Shown: positions 9,428 through 19,614 of the stretch, in pieces
Numbering within the stretch: position 1 is the stretch's first letter
Layout: each line of letters begins with the position of its first letter
Assembly: GCF_028694605.1 (NCBI RefSeq)
Contig: NZ_JAQVKP010000012.1
Span: forward strand, 1 to 64,000
DNA length: 64,000 nt
Direction of reading: 5' to 3'
Source of the DNA: Sulfurimonas sp.
Lineage (GTDB): Bacteria > Campylobacterota > Campylobacteria > Campylobacterales > Sulfurimonadaceae
Notes under the pieces: generated by a model
Seen by the model: only the letters and a program-made list of their open reading frames with translations
The model's database searches: none
Told to the model about the DNA's origin: nothing
Translations under genes and position numbers: made by a program

Positions 9428-10225
9428 ATGACCGAAGAGATACTAAAAAAAATCAAACAGCTCCCCCCGCTTCCGGAGTCTGCAATGCAGATAGAGGCGG
9501 TTTATCAGGACCCAGACAGTACGTTTAATGATATGGTAAAGATTTTAGAAAAAGATCCTCTCTTAACTGCCGACATTTTAAAAGCTGCCAACTCTCCGCT
9601 CTATGGATTTAGCCGTGAAATCAACACTATCAACCAAGCAGTAGGTCTTTTTGGGATGGGAACGGTACGCGGTTTTGCACTTGCCAGTATCGTGAAGAAG
9701 AGCTTTACGCTTGATTTTTCTGCGTATGGCATCACTAATGACATGTTCTCGGCGCTCTCTAAAAAACAGCATGCACTTGTTACTTCATGGTGTCTGAGAA
9801 AAGAGGCAAAACTTTTGGGCATTCTCTCTCCTGCAGCGTTTTTGGTTGAGATTGGCAAAGTTTTGATAGCTCAACAGATTATGGCAGACAAAACACAAGA
9901 GAAGTTCAAAGAAGCACTTGCAACTCTTGAGAGTGTTGAAGAAGCGGAGAGAGAAGTTGCTGGCGTTGACACACCTGAAGTAAGCGGGACCATCTTTGAG
10001 CATTGGAGATTTGAATCAGGACTTGTTGAGACTATCCGCCACTGCGGCGATCCGGAAAAAGCCAAAGAAGATGTGCAAAAAGCAGCAAAAATCTTACAGG
10101 TTGTCCGCACAGCAGTCCCTATCAACGGTGTCATAACAGAGCAGAGTGTCGCTGCGGCAAAAGAACTTATTATCAAATACAGTCTTGATATGGAAAGTTT
10201 TGAAAAAGCTCTTGAAAATATGTAA
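9428..10225 (+). CDS. HDOD-domain protein
   Basis: A 265-residue protein with an HDOD domain over about residues 10-205, starting KIKQLPPLPESAMQ and containing KDPLLTADILKAANSPLYG and TINQAVGLFGMGTVRGF. HDOD domains resemble HD phosphohydrolases but lack the metal ligands and serve in signalling or cell-cycle control. No partner domain is fused. The rnr gene starts 5 bp downstream, so the two likely share a transcript with holA behind. Specific role unknown. Confidence 0.85.
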   Translation: MTEEILKKIKQLPPLPESAMQIEAVYQDPDSTFNDMVKILEKDPLLTADILKAANSPLYGFSREINTINQAVGLFGMGTVRGFALASIVKKSFTLDFSAYGITNDMFSALSKKQHALVTSWCLRKEAKLLGILSPAAFLVEIGKVLIAQQIMADKTQEKFKEALATLESVEEAEREVAGVDTPEVSGTIFEHWRFESGLVETIRHCGDPEKAKEDVQKAAKILQVVRTAVPINGVITEQSVAAAKELIIKYSLDMESFEKALENM

Positions 10226-10230
10226 GCGTT

Positions 10231-12177
10231 GTGATGAAGTCCCTTCTTATTAGACTTACCCACGGGCTTGATGAGCAAGACATCGCCAAAGATGAGCTAG
10301 AGTATGTTAACGACTTTTTTGCAAAAGAGTACATCACAAAAAAAGATACTCTTTACAAGTTCAACTCAAAGTACCGTGCCGGAACACTTGGGCTTATCCA
10401 AAACGGCACTGCATATCTCAATGTCATCGGCGAGTATGTTCATGACCTTTATATCGAAGATGTCGAGAGCACAAAAGCAACTGAAGGTGATCTTGTTATC
10501 GTTCAGAGACTTCTTGGCAAACGCGGTACTCCGAGTGGAAAAATAGTTGAGATAGTAGGACGTGCGCAAACTTACAGTGTCGCTTATATCGTCGTAAAAG
10601 AGGGACGAAAATCTTTAGTTGACTTAAAAACTGATTTTCCAATCGGTATTGAGATAAGCCCGCAAGAGCTAAACTCCTATAACCAAGGCGATGTTTTTAA
10701 GATTAACAATCAAGACTTAACCATCATGGAGTGTCTTGGAAACATAAAAGACCCTCTGATAGATGAGAAGATTGTCCTTGCACAGTTTAACAAACATGAC
10801 GCTTTTAGCGAAGAAGTGCTTGAACTCTCACGCTCGTTCAAAGAGGTTGATGCTTCACTCTACCCAAAAAGAGTTGACTTAAGAAAGCTTCCGTTTTGCA
10901 CCATCGACCCAGTTACTGCAAAAGATTTTGACGATGCTATCTGCTACGATGAAGAAACAACCACACTTTATGTCGCTATAGCCGATGTAAGCGAGTATGT
11001 CACCCCTTTTGGAGCTATCGATAACGAGGCGATTTACAGAAGCTTTTCCATCTATCTACCGCACCGTTCCATCCCTATGCTGCCACGAGAACTTAGCGAA
11101 ACACTCTGTTCATTGCAGCCGCATAAAGACAGACTTGCTTATGTTTTTGAGATGAAACTTGACCTCGGCACGCTTGAGGTAAGCAGTTCAAAAGTGTATG
11201 AAGCCATTATCCATTCACAAAGAAGATTTAACTATGAAGAGATAGATGCTTATTTTGAGGGTGCATTGCAGCCCAAAAACGTATCTGAGGAGATTATCTT
11301 TGCCTCGATTGACAAACTTAGAGTTATCACAGATGCACTAAGAGAGAAGAGGCTTAAAGTCGGCTATAACTTTCGCTCCCATGAACTTGAGATGTTCATC
11401 GACGAGCAGACCAATATCGTAAGCACTACATATGCAGAAGAAACTCCGTCTCATGCGCTTATAGAAGATTGTATGCTGCTAGCCAACAAGGAAGCGGCAA
11501 AGAGATTTAAAAAAGGTATTTTTCGTATCCACGAACCGCCAAGCCAGATGAAACTGCAAAATCTCTACCAAGAATTGGCTGGAATCGGCATGTTTATAGA
11601 TATCAAAAAATCGCTAAAAGAGACGATTGAGCAGATGCAAAAACAAGCGGCTGAAATGGGAATCTCAAGTGAGGTGGACACGCTTATCATCCAGTCTCAG
11701 ATGCAGGCACGCTATGCACCGATAAATGCAGGACATTTTGGGCTTGGATTTGAAGAATATACACACTTCACTTCGCCCATCAGACGCTACTCCGACCTTA
11801 TCGTACATAGGCTTTTAAAAGCTATCGCAAACAAAGACACTGAGCAAGGCTCCTATGTGCTTAGAAACATAGAATCACTCTGCATGAGTGTAAGCGAAAA
11901 AGAGAGGGAAGCCGCAACGGTGGAAGTGGAGTTTATGGCACGCAAATTTGCACGCTGGGCAAACGAGCATCTTGGTGAGGTTTTTCAAGCAAGAGTAACT
12001 GCAACCGACCCATTTTTTAAAGCAGAGCTTCACGACACGCTTCAAGGGGCAAGATTTCTCATCATCCATTCCATGAATGCCACTCTTTTTGATGACGTAA
12101 AGGTGAGAATCGACAAAGTAGATATTGCAAAAGCAAAGATTTATGGCTCTGTTGTTGCCATTATAGAAAAAGATTAA
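10231..12177 (+). CDS. rnr: Ribonuclease R family exoribonuclease
   Basis: A 648-residue RNase II/R-type 3'-5' exoribonuclease. The N-terminal part (1-200) contains cold-shock-like OB modules; the RNB catalytic domain begins near 215 with TIDPVTAKDFDDAI, giving the metal-binding aspartates, and continues through PHRSIPMLPRELSETLCSL and HFTSPIRRYSDLIVHRLL. A C-terminal S1-like segment follows. It is shorter than E. coli RNase R (about 810) but similar to epsilonproteobacterial members. GTG at 10231 or ATG at 10234 could start it; no strong ribosome site separates them. It sits between an HDOD gene and holA. Confidence 0.93.
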   Translation: MMKSLLIRLTHGLDEQDIAKDELEYVNDFFAKEYITKKDTLYKFNSKYRAGTLGLIQNGTAYLNVIGEYVHDLYIEDVESTKATEGDLVIVQRLLGKRGTPSGKIVEIVGRAQTYSVAYIVVKEGRKSLVDLKTDFPIGIEISPQELNSYNQGDVFKINNQDLTIMECLGNIKDPLIDEKIVLAQFNKHDAFSEEVLELSRSFKEVDASLYPKRVDLRKLPFCTIDPVTAKDFDDAICYDEETTTLYVAIADVSEYVTPFGAIDNEAIYRSFSIYLPHRSIPMLPRELSETLCSLQPHKDRLAYVFEMKLDLGTLEVSSSKVYEAIIHSQRRFNYEEIDAYFEGALQPKNVSEEIIFASIDKLRVITDALREKRLKVGYNFRSHELEMFIDEQTNIVSTTYAEETPSHALIEDCMLLANKEAAKRFKKGIFRIHEPPSQMKLQNLYQELAGIGMFIDIKKSLKETIEQMQKQAAEMGISSEVDTLIIQSQMQARYAPINAGHFGLGFEEYTHFTSPIRRYSDLIVHRLLKAIANKDTEQGSYVLRNIESLCMSVSEKEREAATVEVEFMARKFARWANEHLGEVFQARVTATDPFFKAELHDTLQGARFLIIHSMNATLFDDVKVRIDKVDIAKAKIYGSVVAIIEKD

Positions 12178-12187
12178 GTCCTTCATC

Positions 12188-13150
12188 ATGTACAAAAACG
12201 AGTTAGACAACTACATAAAAAACAAGAAGCTCTCCAACAGTTTCATCCTCTTTGGAGAAAGTAGTTTTCTTATCGACAGATACACCGAGATACTCTCAAA
12301 CCGTGAGGGTGCTTCCATGCTCAAACTCTACTTTGATGAGTATGACTTTAGCGTGGCAAAAGCACACCTCTCACAAGCTTCACTCTTTGGAGACCAAAAT
12401 GTGCTTATCATCAAAAGCGAGAAAAAAATACCAAAAAAAGAGTTAGATACACTTTTTGAGCAATGTGAAAAAAATTCCGACAACATTTTTGTCTATGCCT
12501 ACTATGGAAGCGACTACACAGCCTACGCAAAACCGCCCGCAAATACAAAAACAATGTGCGTAAGATTTTTTCATCCAAACCATACGGAAGCGCTTGCAAC
12601 TCTTGCTCAAATCGCTCGTGAAAGTAGTGTTGCCATAGACAAAGAGGGGCTTAATCACCTACTAAATATCCACAGTGGCGACATAGGACTCTCATGCAAT
12701 GAGATAGAAAAACTAAGCATCTACGATAAGCCCATCACTACCAAAGATATAGATGCACTAATTTTTGGGCTTGCAGAGGTAAGCATTGATGATTTTATCA
12801 AAAAAGTTTTAGGCAAGAAAGATTTCAAAAGTGACTTGGAGAGCCTTTTAGGACATGGTGAAGATGAGATTCGCATCCTAACGGCTCTTACATCCTACCT
12901 TACCCAGCTCTACATGTTTAACATCTACATACGTCTAAACGGCGCACCAAACGCCATAGAGATACTCGGCTATAACGCTCCAAAGTTTGCAGTAGATGAA
13001 AAAGCCGCTGCCTCACTTAAGATAAAACCACCGCTATACTACAAACTCCATGAGCTTCTTTTGGAAGCCGAACTCAAGATGAAAAGCTCACATGTTGACA
13101 AAAACGCTATATTGCTATCTACACTCCTTAGATTTGTTAAGTTGTTGTAG
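12188..13150 (+). CDS. holA: DNA polymerase III subunit delta
   Basis: A 320-residue delta subunit, which opens the beta sliding clamp in the clamp-loader complex. Recognised by the family N-terminus (SFILFGESSFLIDRYTEIL), the alternating helical/strand clamp-loader fold and the C-terminal helical collar domain (KPPLYYKLHELLLEAELKMKSS). Length matches the family. It starts 10 bp after rnr and is likely translated from the same mRNA. No duplicated or missing segment was seen. Confidence 0.9.
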   Translation: MYKNELDNYIKNKKLSNSFILFGESSFLIDRYTEILSNREGASMLKLYFDEYDFSVAKAHLSQASLFGDQNVLIIKSEKKIPKKELDTLFEQCEKNSDNIFVYAYYGSDYTAYAKPPANTKTMCVRFFHPNHTEALATLAQIARESSVAIDKEGLNHLLNIHSGDIGLSCNEIEKLSIYDKPITTKDIDALIFGLAEVSIDDFIKKVLGKKDFKSDLESLLGHGEDEIRILTALTSYLTQLYMFNIYIRLNGAPNAIEILGYNAPKFAVDEKAAASLKIKPPLYYKLHELLLEAELKMKSSHVDKNAILLSTLLRFVKLL

Positions 13151-13176
13151 AAAATAACAAGAAAAAAAACTTGTAC

Positions 13177-13755
13177 TCAATAATTTTGAAGTTCATATCG
13201 TACATTTCTTCCGCTTGTGCCTTCAATTTGCTGAATACACCCATACTCAAGCAAGAGAGCCATATCTCTTATAGCCGTAGCTTTACTTACCTTTGTAATA
13301 GATATATATTTTTTTGTACTAATACCGCCTTCAAAATTTTCATTTCCCACATCAAGAATTTTGTTTAAAACTTTAATTTGTCGTTCATTAAGCGGAAATT
13401 GGCGATATCTATCCCAAAATTTAGTTTTTTGCACCAAATATTCTATATTTTTTAGAGCCATCACAATAGCATTTTTTAATATTTGTAAATGCCAAATAAG
13501 CCAAGGAGTAATATCGAATGTTTTATTTATAAAAAGATTTGTAGTTTTATCCAAAATATCATAATAGCCTTTTCTATCATTATTGATAGCCGTAGATATT
13601 GAATATAGTTTAAAGTTTGTAACCTTTGTATTTTTGGAAAGTAGATAATCCGTAATTGCTCTTGATATCCTTCCATTTCCATCATCATAAGGATGGATAG
13701 ATACAAACCACAGATGTGCTATTGCACTTTTAATGTATATATCACTTAACGATAT
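13177..13755 (-). pseudogene. 5'-truncated fic gene (Fic/DOC AMP-transferase family)
   Basis: The frame is open from a TAA at 13756-13758 down to 13177, about 192 codons, with no canonical start ahead of the FIC core. The translation begins SLSDIYIKSAIAHLWFV and runs into the FIC motif HPYDDGNGRISR (about 13660-13695), then the C-terminal helical bundle (LNERQIKVLNKILDV, FEGGISTKKYISITKVSKAT, RNVRYEL) typical of COG3177 proteins of about 370 residues. The N-terminal half, including the usual autoinhibitory and target-docking region, is missing. A TTG at 13554 could start the C-terminal domain only. The break lies next to the repeat-bounded PIN module, so a recombination event probably removed the 5' end. 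Activity is unlikely. Confidence 0.8.
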
Positions 13756-13830
13756 TTATATCGCCAAGTAAAGTTCGCCTTGAATCTAAACCTTTGAAAT
13801 GTTGTTAGCTATGAGATTATTTGTCGTCTA

Positions 13831-13860
13831 TTACTTAAAGTAAGTGACCAAGCACATCAT
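13831..13860 (+). repeat. Left copy of a 30-bp direct repeat flanking the PIN module
   Basis: This 30-bp block differs from 14685-14714 at one position (the fifth); the last 25 bases are identical. The two copies are in the same orientation and bracket the promoter, antitoxin and PIN genes, so excision or acquisition by recombination would move exactly that module. Confidence 0.75.
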
Positions 13861-13906
13861 GCATAACACAACTCTATATGTTTCATATCTGCATACGAAT
13901 TTTTCA

Positions 13907-13936
13907 TTGACAAAAAAACCTTAAAAAAGCTATAAT
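13907..13936 (+). promoter_or_regulatory. Consensus promoter of the PIN toxin-antitoxin module
   Basis: TTGACA at 13907-13912 and TATAAT at 13931-13936 with an 18-bp spacer are both exact consensus hexamers. The antitoxin ATG is 26 bp downstream, with GGTGAT as ribosome site. Confidence 0.8.
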
Positions 13937-13962
13937 AATTAAAAAGACAACAAGGTGATGAT

Positions 13963-14256
13963 ATGACAACAATAGTAGGCATAAGAGATATTGCAAGAAA
14001 TATAGATATGCTGCAAGAATATAACTATATTGACATAGAAGATAAAAAAACGCATGAGTATAAAGGGCTTCTTCTCTCACCTGCATATGCCAAAGAGTTT
14101 AAAGAGTATCTTGAAAAAAAATCACAACAAGAAAAAGAAGATAAACTAAAAAGATTAAAAAAATACGCAGGTAAGGGAACAATCGAGAACAAATATAATA
14201 ACTTGTCTTCAAAAGAAATCAAAGAGACTCTCTCAAAGGAGAAGCTAGGTGAGTAA
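13963..14256 (+). CDS. Probable antitoxin of a PIN-domain pair
   Basis: A 97-residue, Lys/Glu-rich protein of no recognised family. The N-terminal 35 residues (TTIVGIRDIARNIDMLQEYN) could form a small DNA-binding fold; residues 50-97 are a long charged helix with KEYLEKKSQQEKEDKLKRL, the sort of extended tail that wraps a PIN toxin. It lies directly before and overlaps the PIN gene by 8 bp, and has its own consensus promoter. The antitoxin role is inferred from size, order and overlap. Confidence 0.6.
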   Translation: MTTIVGIRDIARNIDMLQEYNYIDIEDKKTHEYKGLLLSPAYAKEFKEYLEKKSQQEKEDKLKRLKKYAGKGTIENKYNNLSSKEIKETLSKEKLGE

Positions 14257-14662
14257 AAAAATATTCCTTGATACAAATGTTGTAGCAGATATCATAGATG
14301 CAAAAAGAGAAAATCACACCAAAGCTATGAAGCTTATGGAAAAAACAGTTAATGATAACTATGTTGTATGTATAAGCGAAGATATGCTTACTACACTATT
14401 TTATATATCAAAAAATAAAAAAGAGACCTTAGAGTTTTTTCAAAATGTTATTTTTATAGATTGGGAAATTTTAAACTTTACAAAAGATATACTGCAAAAT
14501 GGGGTAGAACTCTCTTTGCAAAACGCTCTTGACTTAGAAGATGTACTGCAATGCCTTTGTGCAAAACAGAGCGGATGTGAAACTATAGTTACAAATGACA
14601 ACAAATTTTATAACTGCGGGATAGAGGTAAAATCTTACGATTATTTAATTTATGGTGCTTAG
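14249..14662 (+). CDS. PIN-domain protein, probable ribonuclease toxin
   Basis: A 137-residue single-domain PIN protein of the VapC type. Acidic active-site residues are in place: Asp8 in FLDTNVVADII, Glu44 in SEDML, Asp98 in LDLEDVLQ and Asp117 in VTNDNKF. These usually bind Mg and cleave RNA, often tRNA. It starts at GTG 14249, within the last codons of the upstream small gene, which fits translational coupling of an antitoxin-toxin pair. The pair sits between direct repeats and beside a broken fic gene. Target unknown. Confidence 0.85.
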   Translation: MSKKIFLDTNVVADIIDAKRENHTKAMKLMEKTVNDNYVVCISEDMLTTLFYISKNKKETLEFFQNVIFIDWEILNFTKDILQNGVELSLQNALDLEDVLQCLCAKQSGCETIVTNDNKFYNCGIEVKSYDYLIYGA

Positions 14663-14684
14663 ATTTGTATGTTTGTGAAAGAAC

Positions 14685-14714
14685 TTACATAAAGTAAGTG
14701 ACCAAGCACATCAT
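14685..14714 (+). repeat. Right copy of the 30-bp direct repeat
   Basis: Same orientation as 13831-13860 with one mismatch. It also contains an inverted repeat ACTTAC/GTAAGT at 14683-14699 and supplies the left arm of the ilvC hairpin. Bases following the repeat diverge between the two copies. Both copies read through as VSDQAHH in one frame, which could mean they derive from a duplicated gene end. Confidence 0.75.
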
Positions 14715-14729
14715 CCGAAGATGAGTGCT
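14705..14729 (-). terminator. Stable hairpin after ilvC with a UUCG tetraloop
   Basis: On the leftward transcript the stem AGCACTCATC pairs with GATGATGTGCT (one bulged base) around a C(UUCG)G loop, an especially stable tetraloop. It lies 15 bp past the ilvC stop. The following sequence is not U-rich, so it may protect or process the ilvC 3' end rather than terminate by itself. Confidence 0.55.
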
Positions 14730-14743
14730 AGAAATTAAAAAAA

Positions 14744-15808
<1,065 letters not shown>

Positions 15809-15882
15809 TTAAAAAATTTTCGGCATTATACTCAAATAAAGCAAAAACTTTTATAATACCGCTAAAAAACAGAGGCGTATTT

Positions 15883-16506
15883 GTGAAAAAATTTAATCTT
15901 TTTAAGGAAATTATTGTTACGGACAAAAAGGAGCTTCTTGAAGCTCTTAACAGTGACAAAACTTTTGGATTAAGAGTTGACGGTTCTGTCTGTTATGAGC
16001 CTTTTGGCGTTCGTGATGCTCTTGTTTTTAGCGGTATCGTCCAGACAAAAAACTCTCTTGAAGAGGCGTTTGGCAAAAACTATCAGGTTGTAGAAGATGA
16101 AGAGCGTGTGCTTGTAAAAGCGTTTTCAAACTGGCAGGAAATCATTGGGTTTAACAAAGCAAGGGCAACATACGATGACACAACCGCCGATGGAGTGGAT
16201 GAGTTTGCAACCAAAGAAATGGAAAAGATAGGGTGGCATGCAACGGAGTTTAACATCAGCTATAGAACGCTTGTAGAGGTTTTAGAGCAGGAGTGTGGCG
16301 GTACGCTTTTGTGCATTGAGTATGAAGAACCTTACAGATTTAGCGGGCTTGGGTTTGTGGATGATTTGGATGAGGCGAGAGATGTTTTATTTGCATTTTG
16401 TAAAAAAGAAATCGAGAGGCTTATCGCAACCGATGATGACTTTAAAAAAGAGAACCTAAGCGATGACGAGCAAGAGGCGGCTGAGTTTTTTGGTGTAGCA
16501 CTTTAA
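15883..16506 (+). CDS. Uncharacterised acidic soluble protein
   Basis: A 207-residue protein with no recognised domain. It begins at GTG (15883) with the translation VKKFNLFKEIIVTDKKEL. It is strongly acidic, rich in Glu and Asp especially at the C-terminus (DDDFKKENLSDDEQEAAEFF), with no signal peptide or membrane segment. The gene lies between ilvC (divergent) and the RND permease (convergent, 2 bp apart), so it is probably transcribed alone. No function is proposed. Confidence 0.6.
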   Translation: MKKFNLFKEIIVTDKKELLEALNSDKTFGLRVDGSVCYEPFGVRDALVFSGIVQTKNSLEEAFGKNYQVVEDEERVLVKAFSNWQEIIGFNKARATYDDTTADGVDEFATKEMEKIGWHATEFNISYRTLVEVLEQECGGTLLCIEYEEPYRFSGLGFVDDLDEARDVLFAFCKKEIERLIATDDDFKKENLSDDEQEAAEFFGVAL

Positions 16507-16508
16507 TG

Positions 16509-19500
16509 CTACACCGTCTTCTCTTTTGTCAGTTTTGAAACCAATATGTAAAAAAGCGGTATAAAAACTATCGCTAAAAATGTGGCTGAGAGCATTCCGC
16601 CTACAACTCCCGTACCGATAGAGTGTCTGCTTGCGGCTCCTGCTCCGCTGCTGATAGCCAGAGGAATAACGCCCAGAGTAAAGGCAAGCGAGGTCATGAT
16701 AATAGGGCGCAGACGAATCTTTGCGGCTTGTAAAACCGCTTCGACTAGCTCCATACCCTGCGCTCTTTTTTGCATAGCAAACTCAACGATAAGAATCGCA
16801 TTTTTGGCACTAAGCCCTGCTAGGACAAGGATACCTACCTGAAAGTAGATGTCATTTTCAAATCCTCGTATACTGTTTGCCACGACTGCACCAAAGACGC
16901 CAAAAGGTACCGCCAAAATGACCGATAGAGGCATGAGCCATCGCTCATACTGCGCTGCTAGAATGAGATACAAAAAGATGATTCCAAAGAGAAACGCCAT
17001 ATTTCCCGCACTGCTTATCTGCTTCTCCTGATACGCCGTACCAATCCAGCTGATGGCATACCCATGCGGCAATACTTCGGCTGAAACCTCTTCCATAGCT
17101 CTTAGCGCATCGCCTGAACTATATCCCATCTTTGCCTGACCTGCTATTTTTGCAGCGCTAAAGAGGTTAAATCTTTCTACCAAATCCGCACCAACACTCT
17201 GCTTAAGCGTTACAAAAGAGCTAAGAGGAAGCATCTCCCCTTTGCTGCTCCTGACATAAATCTTCTCCAAATCCTCGGGGCTTTTTCTAAATGATGTATC
17301 GGCTTGCATATTTACCATATAGGTTCTGCCAAGAAGATTGAAGTCGTTTACATAAAAACTTCCAAAAGTTGCATTGAGCGTTTGGTATATATGGTCAATC
17401 TCAACGCCCTTAGCTTTTGCTTTTGCAGTATCGACACTCATTTTATACTTCGGAACTGCCGTATTTAGCGTTGTTCTGACTCCGGCAAGTTCCGGTCTTG
17501 CGTTTGCTTTTTGGATAATTTCATTTACATACTTTTGCAGCTCTTGCATGTCGGTACCGTTTTTATTTTGAACATAAAGCTCAAACCCGCCTGCAACTCC
17601 CATACCCATGATAGGCGGAGGAACAACGCCAAAAGAGAACCCTTCGCTTGTTGCAAATAGTTTTTTGCTCATCTGTGCGGCGATTTGTCCCGCATGCTGC
17701 TCGGGTCTTGTTCGCTCATCCCATGGCTGTAGTTTTAAGATGGTAGCTGCCGCATTTGTTCTTTGTGCAAATGTGACAAAATCCAGTCCCGCAAATTGAA
17801 CTATATTTTTTATGCTCTCTTTGTCTTTAGAGGCGATATTGTAAATCTCCTCGGTCAGCTTATCCGTTCTGCTAAGAGAAGAGCCGGGAGGGTTGTAGCT
17901 AAATACAAAAACCGTTCCTTTGTCCTCTGATGGCACAAGCCCCGTTTTTAGATGAACAAACATATCGTAAGTTACATAGATAAGTCCACCAAAAAGAAGC
18001 AGGCTTAAAAATGCGTATCTGATAGTAAGTCTTACCGCCGCCGTGTAGCCTTTGGTCATAAAATCAAATGCGCTGTTGAACCATTTGAAAAAGTATTTTG
18101 GCTCATTGTGTGTCGGTTTTAACATCACGGCACAAAGTGAAGGAGTAAGCGTGAGTGCCACAAACCCAGAAATAGCCAAAGAGATAACAATGGTTACGGC
18201 AAACTGTCTGTACATCTCGCCACTTAATCCGCCCAAAAATGCAACGGGAATAAAGACGGCAGATAGCACCAAAACGATAGCCACAAGCGCACCTGAAACC
18301 TCCTGCATCGCTTTGAGTGAGGCATCAAGCGGAGAAAGTCCCTCTTTGATGTGTCTCTCGACATTTTCTATAACGATAATCGCATCATCCACTACGATTC
18401 CGATGGCAAGAACAAGCCCAAAAAGCGTAAGCAGGTTGATGCTAAAACCAAGCATGTACATTCCCGCAAATGCCCCGACAATGGAGACTGGAACGGCTAA
18501 AACAGGGATAAGCGTCGCACGCCAATTTTGTAAAAAGAGAAATATGATAAGAATAACCAAAACTATAGCTTCGATAAAAGTTTTGACAACCTCATTTATA
18601 GAAATCTCGACAAAATCGGTAATATCATAGGGAATCACATACTTCACATCATCCACAAAACTCTCGCTGATAGCTGCGATAACCTTTTTTACCTCTTTTG
18701 CCGTCTCAAGCGCATTCGCACCGCTTTGCAAAAAGAGGGCGACTGGCACTGCGGGAGCGTTGTTGAGTTTATTTTTCATCTCATAGCTCTGCGAACCAAG
18801 CTCTACAGTCGCCACATCTTTGAGTTTGAGCGAACTTCCGTCTTCATTTGCTTTTATAATGATGTTTGAAAACTGTAAGGGTTCGGCAAATCTCTCAGGT
18901 GTCTCAATAGTGTAAGTAAACATCTCATTACCTGCAACCGGCTCTGAAGCGAGCTTTCCTGCGGCGTACTGCTCATTTTGTTTGCGCACTGCGTCTATAA
19001 GGTCGCTCACTGTAAGTGAATATTTTTTTAGCTTAAGCGGGTCTATCCAGATGCGCATGGAGTAATCTTTTGCCCCAAATATCACGACATCACCGATACC
19101 TTTGACCCTTTTTAGACTGTCCACGACATTCATAAGCGCATAGTTGGAGAGAAAAGTGACATCTCTTGTCTGATTTGGCGAGTTTAGGATGATGACTTGA
19201 AGCATGTCGGGCGACTTTTCATTGACCCGCACGCCTTGTCTCTTTACCTGTTCGGGAAGTCTTGCAAGTGCAGCCTGTACACGGTTGTTTACATCTATCT
19301 TTGCATCATCGGGATTTGTTCCGACTTTAAAAAAGATACTGATGCTAAGTGAGCCGTTATCCGCTGCAAGAGAGTTCATGTAGAGCATATCTTTTGCGCC
19401 GTTTATCTGCTCTTCAAGAGGGGCTGCTACCGTTTTTGAGATAGTCTCTGCACTTGCTCCTTGGTAAGATGTGGAGACGACGATTTGCGGCGGGATAACC

Positions 19501-19613
19501 CTTGGGTACTCACTGATAGGCAAGGAGCGCATAGAGATAACGCCCGCCAAAACGATGATAATGGCAATAACGGAAGCAAAAACGGGTCGTTTTATAAAAA
19601 ATGCGCTAAACAT
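16509..19613 (-). CDS. RND efflux permease, AcrB/MexB (HAE1) type
   Basis: A 1034-residue proton-driven inner-membrane transporter. The N-terminus FIKRPVFASVIAIIIVLAG is the standard first helix. Two repeats of six helices with large periplasmic loops are visible, and the proton-relay aspartate pair is present in GIVVDDAIIVIENVERH of TM4. Sequence such as SYQGASAETISKTVAAPLEEQ and NNRVQAALARLP places it in the hydrophobic/amphiphilic efflux group. It is the last gene of a leftward operon: outer-membrane factor, adaptor, permease, with 1-2 bp between genes. A divergent MarR regulator and its operator precede the operon. Substrates cannot be predicted. Confidence 0.96.
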   Translation of the reverse strand: MFSAFFIKRPVFASVIAIIIVLAGVISMRSLPISEYPRVIPPQIVVSTSYQGASAETISKTVAAPLEEQINGAKDMLYMNSLAADNGSLSISIFFKVGTNPDDAKIDVNNRVQAALARLPEQVKRQGVRVNEKSPDMLQVIILNSPNQTRDVTFLSNYALMNVVDSLKRVKGIGDVVIFGAKDYSMRIWIDPLKLKKYSLTVSDLIDAVRKQNEQYAAGKLASEPVAGNEMFTYTIETPERFAEPLQFSNIIIKANEDGSSLKLKDVATVELGSQSYEMKNKLNNAPAVPVALFLQSGANALETAKEVKKVIAAISESFVDDVKYVIPYDITDFVEISINEVVKTFIEAIVLVILIIFLFLQNWRATLIPVLAVPVSIVGAFAGMYMLGFSINLLTLFGLVLAIGIVVDDAIIVIENVERHIKEGLSPLDASLKAMQEVSGALVAIVLVLSAVFIPVAFLGGLSGEMYRQFAVTIVISLAISGFVALTLTPSLCAVMLKPTHNEPKYFFKWFNSAFDFMTKGYTAAVRLTIRYAFLSLLLFGGLIYVTYDMFVHLKTGLVPSEDKGTVFVFSYNPPGSSLSRTDKLTEEIYNIASKDKESIKNIVQFAGLDFVTFAQRTNAAATILKLQPWDERTRPEQHAGQIAAQMSKKLFATSEGFSFGVVPPPIMGMGVAGGFELYVQNKNGTDMQELQKYVNEIIQKANARPELAGVRTTLNTAVPKYKMSVDTAKAKAKGVEIDHIYQTLNATFGSFYVNDFNLLGRTYMVNMQADTSFRKSPEDLEKIYVRSSKGEMLPLSSFVTLKQSVGADLVERFNLFSAAKIAGQAKMGYSSGDALRAMEEVSAEVLPHGYAISWIGTAYQEKQISSAGNMAFLFGIIFLYLILAAQYERWLMPLSVILAVPFGVFGAVVANSIRGFENDIYFQVGILVLAGLSAKNAILIVEFAMQKRAQGMELVEAVLQAAKIRLRPIIMTSLAFTLGVIPLAISSGAGAASRHSIGTGVVGGMLSATFLAIVFIPLFYILVSKLTKEKTV

Positions 19614-19614
19614 T

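Noticed and set aside
17374-18630. Long + strand open frames within the RND permease gene
   Set aside because: They are antisense to a well-conserved gene and lack recognisable protein features.
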